16,609 bases of DNA from Rodentolepis nana (lineage: Eukaryota; Platyhelminthes; Cestoda; Cyclophyllidea; Hymenolepididae), in the NCBI GenBank assembly GCA_900617975.1, contig UZAE01000935.1, positions 1-16,609 on the forward strand, read 5' to 3'. The notes under the pieces were generated by a model. The model was not told the origin of the DNA. It saw nothing but the letters and a program-made list of their open reading frames with translations, and did not search any database. Of this stretch, positions 8,495-16,587 are shown piece by piece. A program made the position numbers and the translations under genes. The first letter of the stretch is position 1. Every line of letters begins with the position of its first letter.

Positions 8495-8674
8495 AAACCG
8501 ACAGTTGTCTTCAAATTGCCATGACTCGATTGTATACCATATTCGATCACATCCTCAGGACTTACCTTGACTTTTTCTCTACCTTCGTGTCTGTCTCTCT
8601 TACATCTGTGAATTACCCTTCTTTACCCTCCCCCCCAACCGCCCCTCGATGACTATGATGTCCCTCCTCTCTGG
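8422..8674 (+). mobile_element. Ribozyme-headed short retroelement (family S), copy S5, 3'-truncated
   Basis: A plus-strand copy starting GGGGAGCTCAATAGACTT and running through the head, the GACTTC/TTCAAA segment, the pyrimidine-rich middle (with a C7 run) and GATGTCCCTCCTCTCT. It then departs from the family before the shared 3' tail. This is the most diverged copy. A weak similarity between GGTTATTTTATTC (8407-8419) and GGTTAGACAATTC (8673-8685) might be an eroded target duplication, which would mean the tail was already absent at insertion. I would not rely on it. Confidence 0.75.
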
Positions 8675-9091
8675 TTAGACAATTCATTAATTGGCAAATA
8701 GGGATAGGCCTCATATTATTGTGACCTGAAAGATTGTGATGGGATGAGAAGGCGTTGTTTCGTCTTCGTATCAAGAGTAATATGCCCTTTTGATACAATA
8801 AAACCGGAGCAGTTACCATTAGGAACTTTTTAAGTAGTTATTCAAGATTAAAAAGCAAAAGCTAAAAGCAAAATCAAACCAGTCGCAGAAAGCTTCAGCT
8901 TGGCTCAATAATTAGTCGTGTGTTGTGATCAAAGTAATGAATGACCTAGAGGCCAAAATATACGTAGAGCAAATGAGTTGGGTAGGGTGATAGATATCCC
9001 TTGCAAAGGGGCAATTGCCCAAAAACTGATAAGATGATTTAGTTCACGAGAATTGAGATGCCCTTTCCTGATGGGAAGGATCCATGCTAAC
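8675..9091. other. No recognisable gene
   Basis: Unique-looking AT-rich sequence between copy S5 and the LINE tail. It contains a short inverted repeat GGGGCAATTGCCC near 9007 and a minus-strand frame with a non-family sequence. Nothing else was recognised. Confidence 0.5.
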
Positions 9092-9162
9092 ATTATTATT
9101 ATTATTTCAAATGGCAGGCTTTGTGATATTTATCATTAGCCCTTAATCTTTGACTTCAGCTT

Positions 9163-9180
9163 CCCCCAAGAGGGGGGGGG
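9163..9180 (-). promoter_or_regulatory. C-tract/G5 hairpin in LINE 3' UTR
   Basis: In RNA sense C9 (complement of 9172-9180), then TCTT and GGGGG (complement of 9163-9167), able to form a C5/G5 hairpin just upstream of the shared tail. It has the same position and form in the mini-LINE despite differing C-tract length. Confidence 0.45.
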
Positions 9181-9198
9181 TACATTTAAAGCAGTTAA

Positions 9199-9447
9199 TT
9201 AATAGCAGTTCATTAGCCGTCTTCTTGCTTCCCAGTATCTCTGGCTTTCCATCGATGTCCTTAGGGCTGGACACCGAATCAGGTGGGTCTTCTCCATTTC
9301 CTTGTGTAGGTTACATAAGGGGCATGTGGGTTGAGTGTATACTCCCAATCTGTGAAGATGTTTTGCCAAGCAATCGTGGCCAGTACGTAGTCCAAACTCT
9401 GCAACGGCTTCGATTCTTGGCCAGTCGGCTATATCGGAGAGTGCCAC
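9199..9447 (-). pseudogene. C-terminal fragment of non-LTR retrotransposon polyprotein
   Basis: A minus-strand frame of 82 codons ending at TAA 9199-9201. It stays open to an upstream stop at 9532-9534 but has no genuine start. The segment DWPRIEAVAEF, then LRTGHDCLAKHLHRLG, is followed by a zinc-knuckle-like CPLC-x9-H-x3-C. This is the layout seen at the extreme C-terminus of many arthropod APE-type LINEs, after the RT (and RNase H where present). It ends RYWEARRRLM. The knuckle is thought to bind nucleic acid during target-primed reverse transcription. Everything N-terminal is missing through 5' truncation, so it is not functional alone. The frame lies on the strand opposite a longer but meaningless plus-strand frame (9150-9506). 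Confidence 0.85.
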
Positions 9448-9599
9448 ATTTAAGTAGGCCGAAATTCGAAGATGATAGAAGGCAAAACTACTCTTCTTAC
9501 GTTTAATTGCTACCCTGAAAAAGAGGGTGGCTTACAATAGCCAGTTATTCACCTTTTCTACCCCATTGAGGAAATCACAGAACCCAACAGCCTTTCACT

Positions 9600-9610
9600 C
9601 CCCCCCCCCC
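9600..9610 (+). repeat. C11 homopolymer
   Basis: A run of eleven C, 20 bases before copy S6. It is not part of the element, since it lies outside the likely target duplication. Confidence 0.85.
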
Positions 9611-9630
9611 TTATTATAATATTGAAATAA

Positions 9631-9701
9631 GGGGTGTGCGATAGACTTACCTCCACGTGGTGCACCCTGGGCAACGTATACTCATACGGCAAAAAGTCTA
9701 T
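9631..9701 (+). ncRNA. HDV-like self-cleaving ribozyme, head of copy S6 (reference copy)
   Basis: All elements of the fold are present in 71 nt. P1 is 9631-9637 GGGGUGU with 9662-9668 GCACCCU (7 bp, G1•U and U•G ends). J1/2 is GCG. P2 is 9641-9648 AUAGACUU with 9694-9701 AAGUCUAU. P3 is ACC (9649-9651) with GGU (9659-9661). L3 is the 7-nt UCCACGU, whose CC can pair with GG at 9669-9670 as P1.1. The strand GGGCAA (9669-9674) precedes P4, CGUAU-ACUC-AUACG (9675-9688). J4/2 is GCAAA with the candidate catalytic C at 9690. Cleavage would occur just 5' of G9631, the first base of the element. The fold order and catalytic C context follow the established nested double-pseudoknot of HDV-like ribozymes found in R2, RTE and trypanosomatid retroelements. 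Activity is not shown here. Confidence 0.88.
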
Positions 9702-9959
9702 TAACTGGCAATTGACTTCTGACTTCAAACTGCCATGATCCCACTGTATGTCATATTCGACTACTTTCACAGTACTCACCTCACCTTCCCTTTTCTCTAC
9801 CTGTGTGTCTGTCTCTTACATCTTTGAAACACTCCTCTCTTCCCCTTCTCAACTTTTTCAATTTGATGTTCCTTCCCCTCTGTGAAGTCTGAAGTCAACT
9901 AAAGGGCTAATGATAACCATCAAGACGCCTGCCATATGATATAAATAAATAAATAAATA
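9631..9959 (+). mobile_element. Ribozyme-headed short retroelement (family S), copy S6, near consensus
   Basis: The cleanest plus-strand copy. It has the ribozyme head (9631-9701), the segment GACTTCTGACTTCAAACT, a CATATTCGAC block, a pyrimidine-rich middle (ACCTTCCCTTTTCTC, GTGTGTCTGTCTC) and the 3' block (CTCTGTGAAGTC, CTAAAGGGCTAATGATAA, GCCTGCCATATG), then an (ATAA)n tail. The bases just outside, TATAATATTGAAAT on the left and TATAATTGGAAAT on the right, look like an imperfect target duplication. It contains no ORF. T4-T5 runs inside the body argue against a polymerase III transcript. Ribozyme processing from a longer RNA is the more natural way to make its 5' end. Confidence 0.9.
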
Positions 9960-10345
9960 TAATTGGAAATTTAAAATTGACTTAATTTCAAATATATTCA
10001 GCATTTGCTGGAATACGGAAATACGAGCCGTTTTTCAATCGAGATCCGAATGCACTTAACTCGCATTGAAGAGCTAAAAAACTGGATATTTAACGATGTC
10101 CTACCACTCAATACTTCTAGATCTTAGCTACAGTTTTTTTCTCCCGTAAATCCCTAAGAAAATCTCAGCTATCAAACTCTTAGAACAGTCGAGTTGAGTG
10201 CTTATTGTTTTGAAATAGTAATTTAATTATTTTGCTCTGAGAAAACCAAATTCTCTCTTTTCACTTTTCCTTTGATGATGATTCAGTCTTCAAAGTTCTG
10301 TCATTATTTAAGAATATTCAAACCTGTGACTAATTAAATTTAATT
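9960..10345. other. No recognisable gene
   Basis: AT-rich spacer between the tails of S6 (+) and S7 (-). No RNA gene or ORF was recognised. The two flanking copies are in inverted tail-to-tail orientation. Confidence 0.5.
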
Positions 10346-10800
10346 AATTTATTTATTTATTTCAAATAACAGGCATATTGGTAGTCAACATTAGCCCTTT
10401 AGCTGACTTTGGACTTCGCAGATGTAAAGTGAAAGATAGTCACTTAGGCAGAGAAAAGGTAAGATAAGTACTGTGGAAGTGGTGGAATATGAGGCACAGT
10501 GAGGTCATGGTAATTTGAAATCAGAAGTCAACTGCCGGTTTATTGACTTTTTTCCCGTATGAGTATACGTTGCCCAGGGTGCACGCCGTTTGAGTATACG
10601 TTGTCCAGGGTGCACCACCTGGAGGTAAGTCTATCGTGAGTATACGTTGCCCAGGGTGCACCACGTGGAGGTGTATGAGTATACATTGCCCAGGGTGCAC
10701 CACGTGGAGGTAGCCGAATGAGAATACGTTGCCCAGGGTGCACCACGTGGAGGTAAGGTGTGAGTATACGTTGCCCAGGGTGCACCACGTGGAGGTAAGT
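10346..10800 (-). mobile_element. Ribozyme-headed short retroelement (family S), copy S7, with multimerised head
   Basis: A minus-strand copy. On + it reads: (TTTA)n tail, TTTCAAATAACAGGC and CATTAGCCCTTTAG 3' block, a shortened middle, then a head that continues into six partial ribozyme units. The middle lacks about 70 bp between two TTCACAGA-like repeats present in full copies (here fused as CTTCGCAGATG), an apparent deletion between short direct repeats. The outer 5' boundary lies in the P2 strand (GGTAAGT), so the terminal GGGG is missing. AAACCTG occurs just outside both ends (10320-10326 and 10802-10808) and may be a short target duplication, though on the left it is separated from the tail by AT-rich bases. 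Confidence 0.85.
10561..10800 (-). repeat. Tandem array of six ribozyme-core units
   Basis: Six units, each containing TATACGTTGCCCAGGGTGCA or a close variant followed (except in the first) by CCACGTGGAGGT. They run at about 10561-10584, 10585-10636, 10637-10672, 10673-10712, 10713-10760 and 10761-10800. Unit lengths differ because joins are not at a fixed point: units end at GCAC, CTATCG, GGTGT, GGTA or GGTAAGGTG and restart at GCCGTTTGAG, TGAG, GTATGAG or GCCGAATGAG. In ribozyme terms each unit covers P3-P1'-joining strand-P4 with a variable part of P2. None has the 5' P1 strand, so none should self-cleave. Translations of this array give meaningless repetitive frames. Confidence 0.9.
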
Positions 10801-11137
10801 AAAACCTGCAAAAAATGGACATTCAACGGTTTCAGACCTAAAATTTTACCATTCTGAATGCGCGTTGCGCATCAAATTCTTCTCCGCAGTTGTCCATGAC
10901 TACTTGCCGGACTTGTCACTTTGATTCATTTCAATTTAAGCTTTCATGAAATAAGGCGATTTTTGTCCATGCACTCAGAGAAGCGTTTAGTCCTGCCTAA
11001 AATTGGAATTCAATGAGACTGTCATAAATTCGTCGAAGACACTGAGTGGAACGATAGGCACGATTCTTGGAATTGAAATTGGATCGTCCTCATTACAGGT
11101 AGTGAACAACCCTTAATACATCTTGATTAAATTACTT
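10801..11137. other. No recognisable gene
   Basis: Unique-looking spacer between the 5' ends of S7 (-) and S8 (+), which are head to head. No ORF, RNA gene or repeat was recognised. Confidence 0.5.
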
Positions 11138-11152
11138 ATTTCACGTTTGAAT
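11138..11152. repeat. Target-site duplication, left copy (S8)
   Basis: ATTTCACGTTTGAAT matches ATTTCACGATTAAAT at 11475-11489 in 13 of 15 positions and abuts G1 of the element. Confidence 0.85.
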
Positions 11153-11223
11153 GGGGTGCGCGATAGACTTACCTCCACGTGGTGCACCCTGGGCATCGTA
11201 TTCTCATACGGCAAAAAGTCTAT
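11153..11223 (+). ncRNA. HDV-like self-cleaving ribozyme, head of copy S8
   Basis: P1 is 11153-11159 GGGGUGC with 11184-11190 GCACCCU, giving a C-G pair where S6 has U•G. P2 is 11163-11170 with 11216-11223, P3 is ACC/GGU, and L3 is UCCACGU. The joining strand is GGGCAU (A to U at the last base), P4 is CGUAU-UCUC-AUACG, and J4/2 is GCAAA with catalytic C candidate at 11212. Structurally complete and likely among the best copies to assay. Confidence 0.85.
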
Positions 11224-11474
11224 TTTTCGGCAGTGGGCTTCTGAATTCAAACTACCATGACCCCACTATATGTCATATTCGACCACTTCAATAGTACTCA
11301 CTTTACCTTTTCTCTGCATTTGTGCCCATCTGTCTCTTAACATCTGTGCATCACTCTTCTGTTCTCCCTTCCCAATTTTCTCACTATGATGTTCCTCTAT
11401 TCTGTGAAGTCCGAAGTCAGCTAAAGGGCTAATAATAGCTATCAAAACGCCTGCCATTTGAAATAGATAAAGAA
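11153..11474 (+). mobile_element. Ribozyme-headed short retroelement (family S), copy S8
   Basis: A full-length 322-bp plus-strand insertion with a 15-bp target duplication (two mismatches). It starts GGGGTGCGCG, carries all family blocks in order (head, GACCCCACTATATGTCATATTCGACC in sister-like form, pyrimidine-rich middle, CTAAAGGGCTAATAATAGC, GCCTGCCATTTGAAAT) and ends in a short AGATAAAGAA tail instead of a regular (TAAA)n. As in the other bounded copies, its first base is the predicted ribozyme cleavage G. Confidence 0.92.
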
Positions 11475-11489
11475 ATTTCACGATTAAAT
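11475..11489. repeat. Target-site duplication, right copy (S8)
   Basis: ATTTCACGATTAAAT, a 13/15 match to 11138-11152, directly after the AT-rich tail of S8. Confidence 0.85.
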
Positions 11490-14400
11490 TGTCTCGAAAT
11501 AAGCTCTTCATTGGCTAACTGACCAAATTAACTGAAAAATTGATATTTTTGTACCGAAAGCAGCTAATTGCAATGAGTGTCTACGCCTTTTAAACTAAGA
11601 ATGGCACCTTTTGATGTGACCTTGTCAACATCATTTCTCTTGTCCTCACTGAACACTTCAGTCATGTCAACATCGGCCGCAACCACTGCAATGGTGTTAG
11701 CGCACAGACACACCCTCTTCCTCTAAACATGAATTCCGGTGAACTCTCAATTAACTTAGCTTCGCTGTTGAAGTGTAAACTTGGACGGTATATATCCTGA
11801 AGAATACTTGCACAAAAATGGTCGGCAAAGCTGTTGACTGACGCCCCTCTAAATTACATTTTATTAATTATCGTTTTAATTTCGCTTCCGTTGCTTAGAG
11901 CTGGTTTTATGGGGAAATTTTCATTTGAAATGTGATTTTTAGGGTTGTCATATTTAGTGAGCAGGAAATATGCGAAAATATAATTTATTCTCAGGAAGAA
12001 AAACAATTTTTATTTCACAGATTAGAAATATTTTCAAATTGTTGCCATTTTCAAATATTTTTTTCATCGTCTAACTTTTTTAATCAATTTGTTACATATC
12101 TAATTAATTTTTCATTTAATTTAAATCAAAATTGAATTTTTGGACAAATTCTAATCTCAGAGTAGATTGCAATAAGATTAGAATTTTGTTTGATAATTTA
12201 TGAGTTCAAACAAATTGGCTATGTGGTATTGTTATTTTTGAAATTATTATTATTTCATAGCCCCAGTGAATCTTCTATGCTCCCCCACCCCGCTGCAAAT
12301 TCCAATTCGATTTATTGCTAATTCTAATTATATTGTGAGAAAATATACACTTTATGATGAATCATTGTATAATCCTACAAAATAAATATCGATTTTAAGT
12401 CTAGAAAATTACTTTTACTTTGCCAGGTATGACGGTGTTACTTCTCTTATGGAATTATCAATTTTCTCAATAATTTACTCAACGATGACTATTTTTAAGC
12501 AATTACTGCACTCATTTTTGCATGAATTTGAAATTTGCATGATAGGTTATTAAATTGTTAACTGCGTAAAATCGGTAACAGTTTTCCTTAACAAAAAGGC
12601 AAATATTTGTGGAGCATGGAATGACGTGAAAAACGCCAAGAGCCATTTGCATTGTCGGTAGATAACATGGATACAGTGGAAAAACTGCTCATGAATACAA
12701 TGAACAATTAATTGAGGCCTAGTTACTTTGTACGCAAGTCTGTCAAGCCATGTGATTACATGTGTGCGTGTTTTTAAACCAAACAGCACCTCTTTGCATA
12801 GACACCCAATAAATCCGAGTCACTACCTGGTCAGTCTGGATCGTAACAGAGAAATTAATCGATAATCACGGAAAGGTTTCAGTGAGTTTATAGTTAATGT
12901 TGGGATGAAGTGGCTGAACACATTTTGGGTCGGTTCATCACTTGGCTTGAATTTGAATGCACCTGACGTTCTCCAACGTTATCTAATTTGATAATTCTCT
13001 TTTGGAGTCAATATGACCTATCAAATCATCATAATCTTCTATTTAAGGGGCACCTTTTGAAAGAAGGTGGGAAATAAATAAATTGGCATCCACCAAAGAA
13101 TATTTATTTCTAAATCGATTAGTAATTATGCTCTAACTAACATTTGATTGTAAATATCGGGCTGACCTCATTCAATTTAAAATTCATACGGTATTTGTCT
13201 TTTAAGATATTGCATTCACAGTTTTCTCATCTTAACCAAGTGTTGAACATCTTAATTCAAGAGGATTTCAGGAGGCTATATTCAGGTTCATATATCATCT
13301 TGGTGAACCTAGTTCAATGGCTAGGCAGCATAGAATATAACGTGTCCTAATATTCAAAATCATTTCGAAAATTCAAACCGTATAAGTACCAGCAGCATTC
13401 AAATTATGACGCATTAAAGATATTAGCCTATGAAAATTTGCGATTTCTTTTTGAACACAATATTTTCACCCAAGATTTGCACTTGTGAATCCCAGTTTTC
13501 TCAACCCTCCTCCCCCCATTTATTGAGCATTTTCTCTTCAGAAAAATTGTAGGAAAGTTTGTCATCAAAAGCTCAAAATATTTTTAAATCGGTAGAATTG
13601 CAAATGCCTAGCATGAGTAGTTTTTATTCCAATTTTCTTAATTACTTACCCGCATTTGTAAAAGGTGTTTCCCTCTTCATAGAAAGATCTCTACCTTAGT
13701 TAAATGTTTGAGAAAAGCAAATATCTAAATTTTAACTTTACTAAATTCCAATGTCGAGTGTGCAAATACTGCCATCATAAATGGTTACTTAAAAAGGAGT
13801 ATTGTAGTTTGAAGAATATTTGAAATTTATCCTCCCCCGAAACTGATTAAATGCTTAATTAAAAAACATGTGTAGAGAGTAACTTCAATTCATTTATTGA
13901 ATTGAACATTTTTTTAATTACTAAACAGCAGTATCGAATCCAACAGAGTTTCATCTAAAACTTGAAACGATTTTCTTCTTAAAGTACAATCAGTAAATAT
14001 CTTCCCTGCACCAAATGGATAAGAGTGCGTTTGGCAAGCCTTAGAGGGTACAATTCTGTGAAACACTGCAAGCATTGACCTCGAAAGGCTTGGTACTTTT
14101 GGAGCAAAAATACCCTTCTTAATTATGTTAGTTACACCTATCAATCGTCACTAACACCACCATCCACTAACGTGCTGGTTACGTTTTAAAGAATGCTATG
14201 TTAATGCAAGTGAATTTAATAGTTATTTTGATCCAACATATTGTTTTTATTGCATAACAAAGCTTTAAAAAGACATTCATGCTAAGACAATGAACCATTG
14301 TATAAGTGCATAATGGTTTTAAGTTTAGAATTTGGAACCTAATTATTAAATGAGTTTTCTCCTATTTATAGTATTATAATAAGATTTATAAATAAATTAG

Positions 14401-16103
14401 ATCAAATAATTGTTAATGAAATCTAACTGTATTTGAGCTATTAAATAGATTAAAACGCAATAACGACGAAAAATCGAAAATGAGAAAAACAAACAGTCAC
14501 ATAGAAGAAAAGATTAAAAAATCGGAAATTGATATTTTGTAGCTCAGATTTTGCCATACAACAATGTGAAATTTAAACAGATAGTTAGCTACTTTGTTAA
14601 TAAATAGAATAAATTTGGTAAACTAGAATAAAAGCTGATAAATTCCCATAAACTATAATGAAATTATGAAATGATTAAATAGATACAAAGACGATAAGCA
14701 AATTTTTATACTCTATGTCCCCATATTTAGTAGTTTTTGATCAGAAAGTTGAAAAGAATTTTTATGGTATCATAACATAGGCCTTCTGTTCTCGTTTTGC
14801 GTAGTTCCAACTTCAGATTTATTTCATTTCGACTAGATATCTTTCAGTTTTAAACACAAATTTTTCCCTATTTTACATGAAAGACTCAGAAATATGTCAA
14901 TTTATTTGAGACATTATCGGACCAAATAGCTTTAAGAATTGCTCACCCTGATACATATACTTAAGTGAACTTAATTTGAATAATTAATCGATTATTAGAT
15001 GCCAATAACAGCATACAAGGTCACATGTTCCAGTCTTAAATTCAATTTTGATATTATGACATCTTGAATTAAATTTCTGATTGCAAGTGAAATTAATTTG
15101 TGAATAATCTATAAGCCATTAATCCTTAATAAAATTAAAATAAGTACAATTGAATGGTACATTATGAATTATATGAACAGATGTATAGCTTTATGATTAT
15201 TTGCAACACTAAACTTGCCTAATTGGGGCCATATTGCGTTAATATAAACTTTCCATAAAATAGGACCTCTTTAATTAGCTACAAGAAAAAAACTGTTCAA
15301 TTAAACAAGAGCAATTGCTATCGTGAGGTGTCAATAGATGGGTACTAGCAATATGATTATGTATATATTATTTTTAAATATATATTAAACCCTTCATGGC
15401 TCACTGGTGCTTGAGTAATACTCAGCAACAGATTTATTTAACAAACAGGATGGACGTTTCTAATTAAACGCATGACATAACTTGACACAATTTTCATTTA
15501 AAGACACTTTACAAACACTTTACAGACATTCATTATTTAAATAATTTGCAATCATGGAACGTATACATTTGAATTTCATTTTGCGAAGTTTAAATTGGGT
15601 TGTTTTTAGGGTGGTTAATTAAAATGACAAGTCTGAACGAAAATAGGAACGTCATCAGACAGTGTAAACAGGTCTGCGAGTGGAGGGTGCAGACAGTGAT
15701 TGTCTCCATGAGTTTTGAGGCGCGTAGTCTGACCTTGTAAAATTTTATCAAAGAAAATTCTTTTGAGCTAAATTTTAAGTAATTACATTACGTATTGCCT
15801 GTTTAAGGAATGAAATCAGTTTCTTGAAAAAGTGTTTTTTTTTCATTCACAATTTCTTCACTATTTAAGCCGTTTTTTTATTCGTTACAAGCATGTTTAA
15901 GCTCACCTTTAAATTCTTATGAATCTGTTTCGTCTAAATTACCGCCTGTATTAAAGTGATATTTTCACGATTAAGAATTTTAGGCTATATAACAACAGAA
16001 AATAGCAGTTATCATAGTTGTATTAATTAATTTAAAATCTGCATATACATAGAACTAAAGTTTAATACTTGTCTATTAGGACAAGGGTAATAAAGTGATG
16101 AAG
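11490..16103. other. Long AT-rich stretch, no recognisable gene or element
   Basis: About 4.6 kb without a family S or LINE copy. Scattered frames up to about 79 codons (for example minus 13914-14144 and 12550-12789) have no recognisable domain, splice context or codon signal I can defend. A TATATATTAAAC...TTCATGG motif at about 15377-15400 resembles the left edge of the window. ATTATTATTATTTCA near 12245 looks like a LINE tail microsatellite, but the conserved tail does not follow. Confidence 0.5.
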
Positions 16104-16111
16104 TCAAGAAT

Positions 16112-16182
16112 GGGGTGTGCGATAGACTTACCTCCACATGGTGGGCCCTGGGCAACGTATACTCATACGGCAAAAAGTCTAT
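16112..16182 (+). ncRNA. HDV-like ribozyme, head of copy S9, weakened P1
   Basis: P2, P3, L3, joining strand GGGCAA, P4 and J4/2 (catalytic C candidate at 16171) match the S6 reference. P1' reads GGGCCCU instead of GCACCCU, so P1 has one G-G mismatch and an extra U•G pair. It is probably impaired. Confidence 0.7.
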
Positions 16183-16407
16183 TAATCGGCAGATGACTTC
16201 TGAGTTCAAGCTATCATGACCCCACTGTATGTCATATCCTACCACTTACACAGTACTCATCTTACCTTTTCTCTGCATTTGTGTCCATCTGTCTCTTTAC
16301 ATCTCTCAATCACTCTTCTTCCTTCCCCCCTCTCAAATTTTTCTCACTACGATGTTCCTCCCCTCTGTGAAGTCCGAAGTCAACTAAAGAGCTGATGATA
16401 ACTATCA
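16112..16407 (+). mobile_element. Ribozyme-headed short retroelement (family S), copy S9, lacking the 3' terminus
   Basis: A plus-strand copy with a near-consensus head and body, stopping after GATGATAACTATCA. The last block (GCCTGCCATTTGAAAT) and the microsatellite tail are absent. TCAAGAAT (16104-16111) and TCAGGAAT (16405-16412) flank it, a possible 8-bp target duplication with one mismatch. If real, the copy was integrated without the normal 3' end. Confidence 0.85.
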
Positions 16408-16412
16408 GGAAT

Positions 16413-16587
16413 CTATGGTGCTATTTCATCGTTGTCTTAAAGGAAAAGAAGGCTAGAGAATGGAACTTCAAATTATCATCTCCAAAGCCCTACACAAATT
16501 CATACAGATCTTAATCGTAAAATACAATTACAACTCACGAAATAGCTAACAGATCACAAAAAGTCAAAACGTTTTTTTCAAGTAACT
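16413..16587. other. No recognisable gene
   Basis: Short AT-rich spacer between S9 and the beginning of the next copy. Nothing was recognised. Confidence 0.5.

Larger units (their letters stand above)
9092..9460 (-). mobile_element. 5'-truncated LINE copy (C-terminus plus 3' UTR)
   Basis: A minus-strand LINE fragment. In RNA sense it holds the end of the ORF, a ~105-nt 3' UTR with a C-tract/G5 hairpin, the conserved tail (AAGGGCTAATGATA, then GCCTGCCATTTGAAAT) and a (TAA)n microsatellite at 9092-9106. The tail and C tract are nearly identical to the mini-LINE at 4022-4114, placing both in one family. The 5' break is uncertain: recognisable protein homology fades around 9450-9460 and no matching target duplication was found. 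The 3' tail also matches family S over about 60 nt. Confidence 0.85.

Noticed and set aside
9150..9506. 118-codon plus-strand open frame
   Set aside because: It lies opposite the recognisable LINE C-terminus (minus strand) and has no ATG or domain of its own; it is a shadow frame.
10561..10800. Direct repeats of about 40 bp resembling a CRISPR array
   Set aside because: There are no unique spacers of constant length, the units are variably truncated ribozyme heads of a retroelement, and the context is eukaryotic.
10521..10826. Several overlapping minus-strand frames of 60-100 codons with repeated CTLGNVYS or PPRGAPW
   Set aside because: They are translations in different frames of the tandem ribozyme-core array.
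12241..12262. ATTATTATTATTTCA resembling the LINE tail microsatellite
   Set aside because: The conserved AAATGGCAGGC block does not follow, so it is treated as a simple AT-rich repeat.
13914..14144. 76-codon minus-strand frame
   Set aside because: No recognisable motif, no supporting context, similar in length to other chance frames here.
16027..16245. Minus-strand 72-codon frame; similarly 9558-9779 and 11266-11511
   Set aside because: Each is the antisense of a family S copy in the same frame, which is why they share peptide strings; not genes.
16395..16410. CTGATGA resembling a hammerhead core element
   Set aside because: It is a variant of the conserved GCTAATGATAA tail block, with no hammerhead helices around it.
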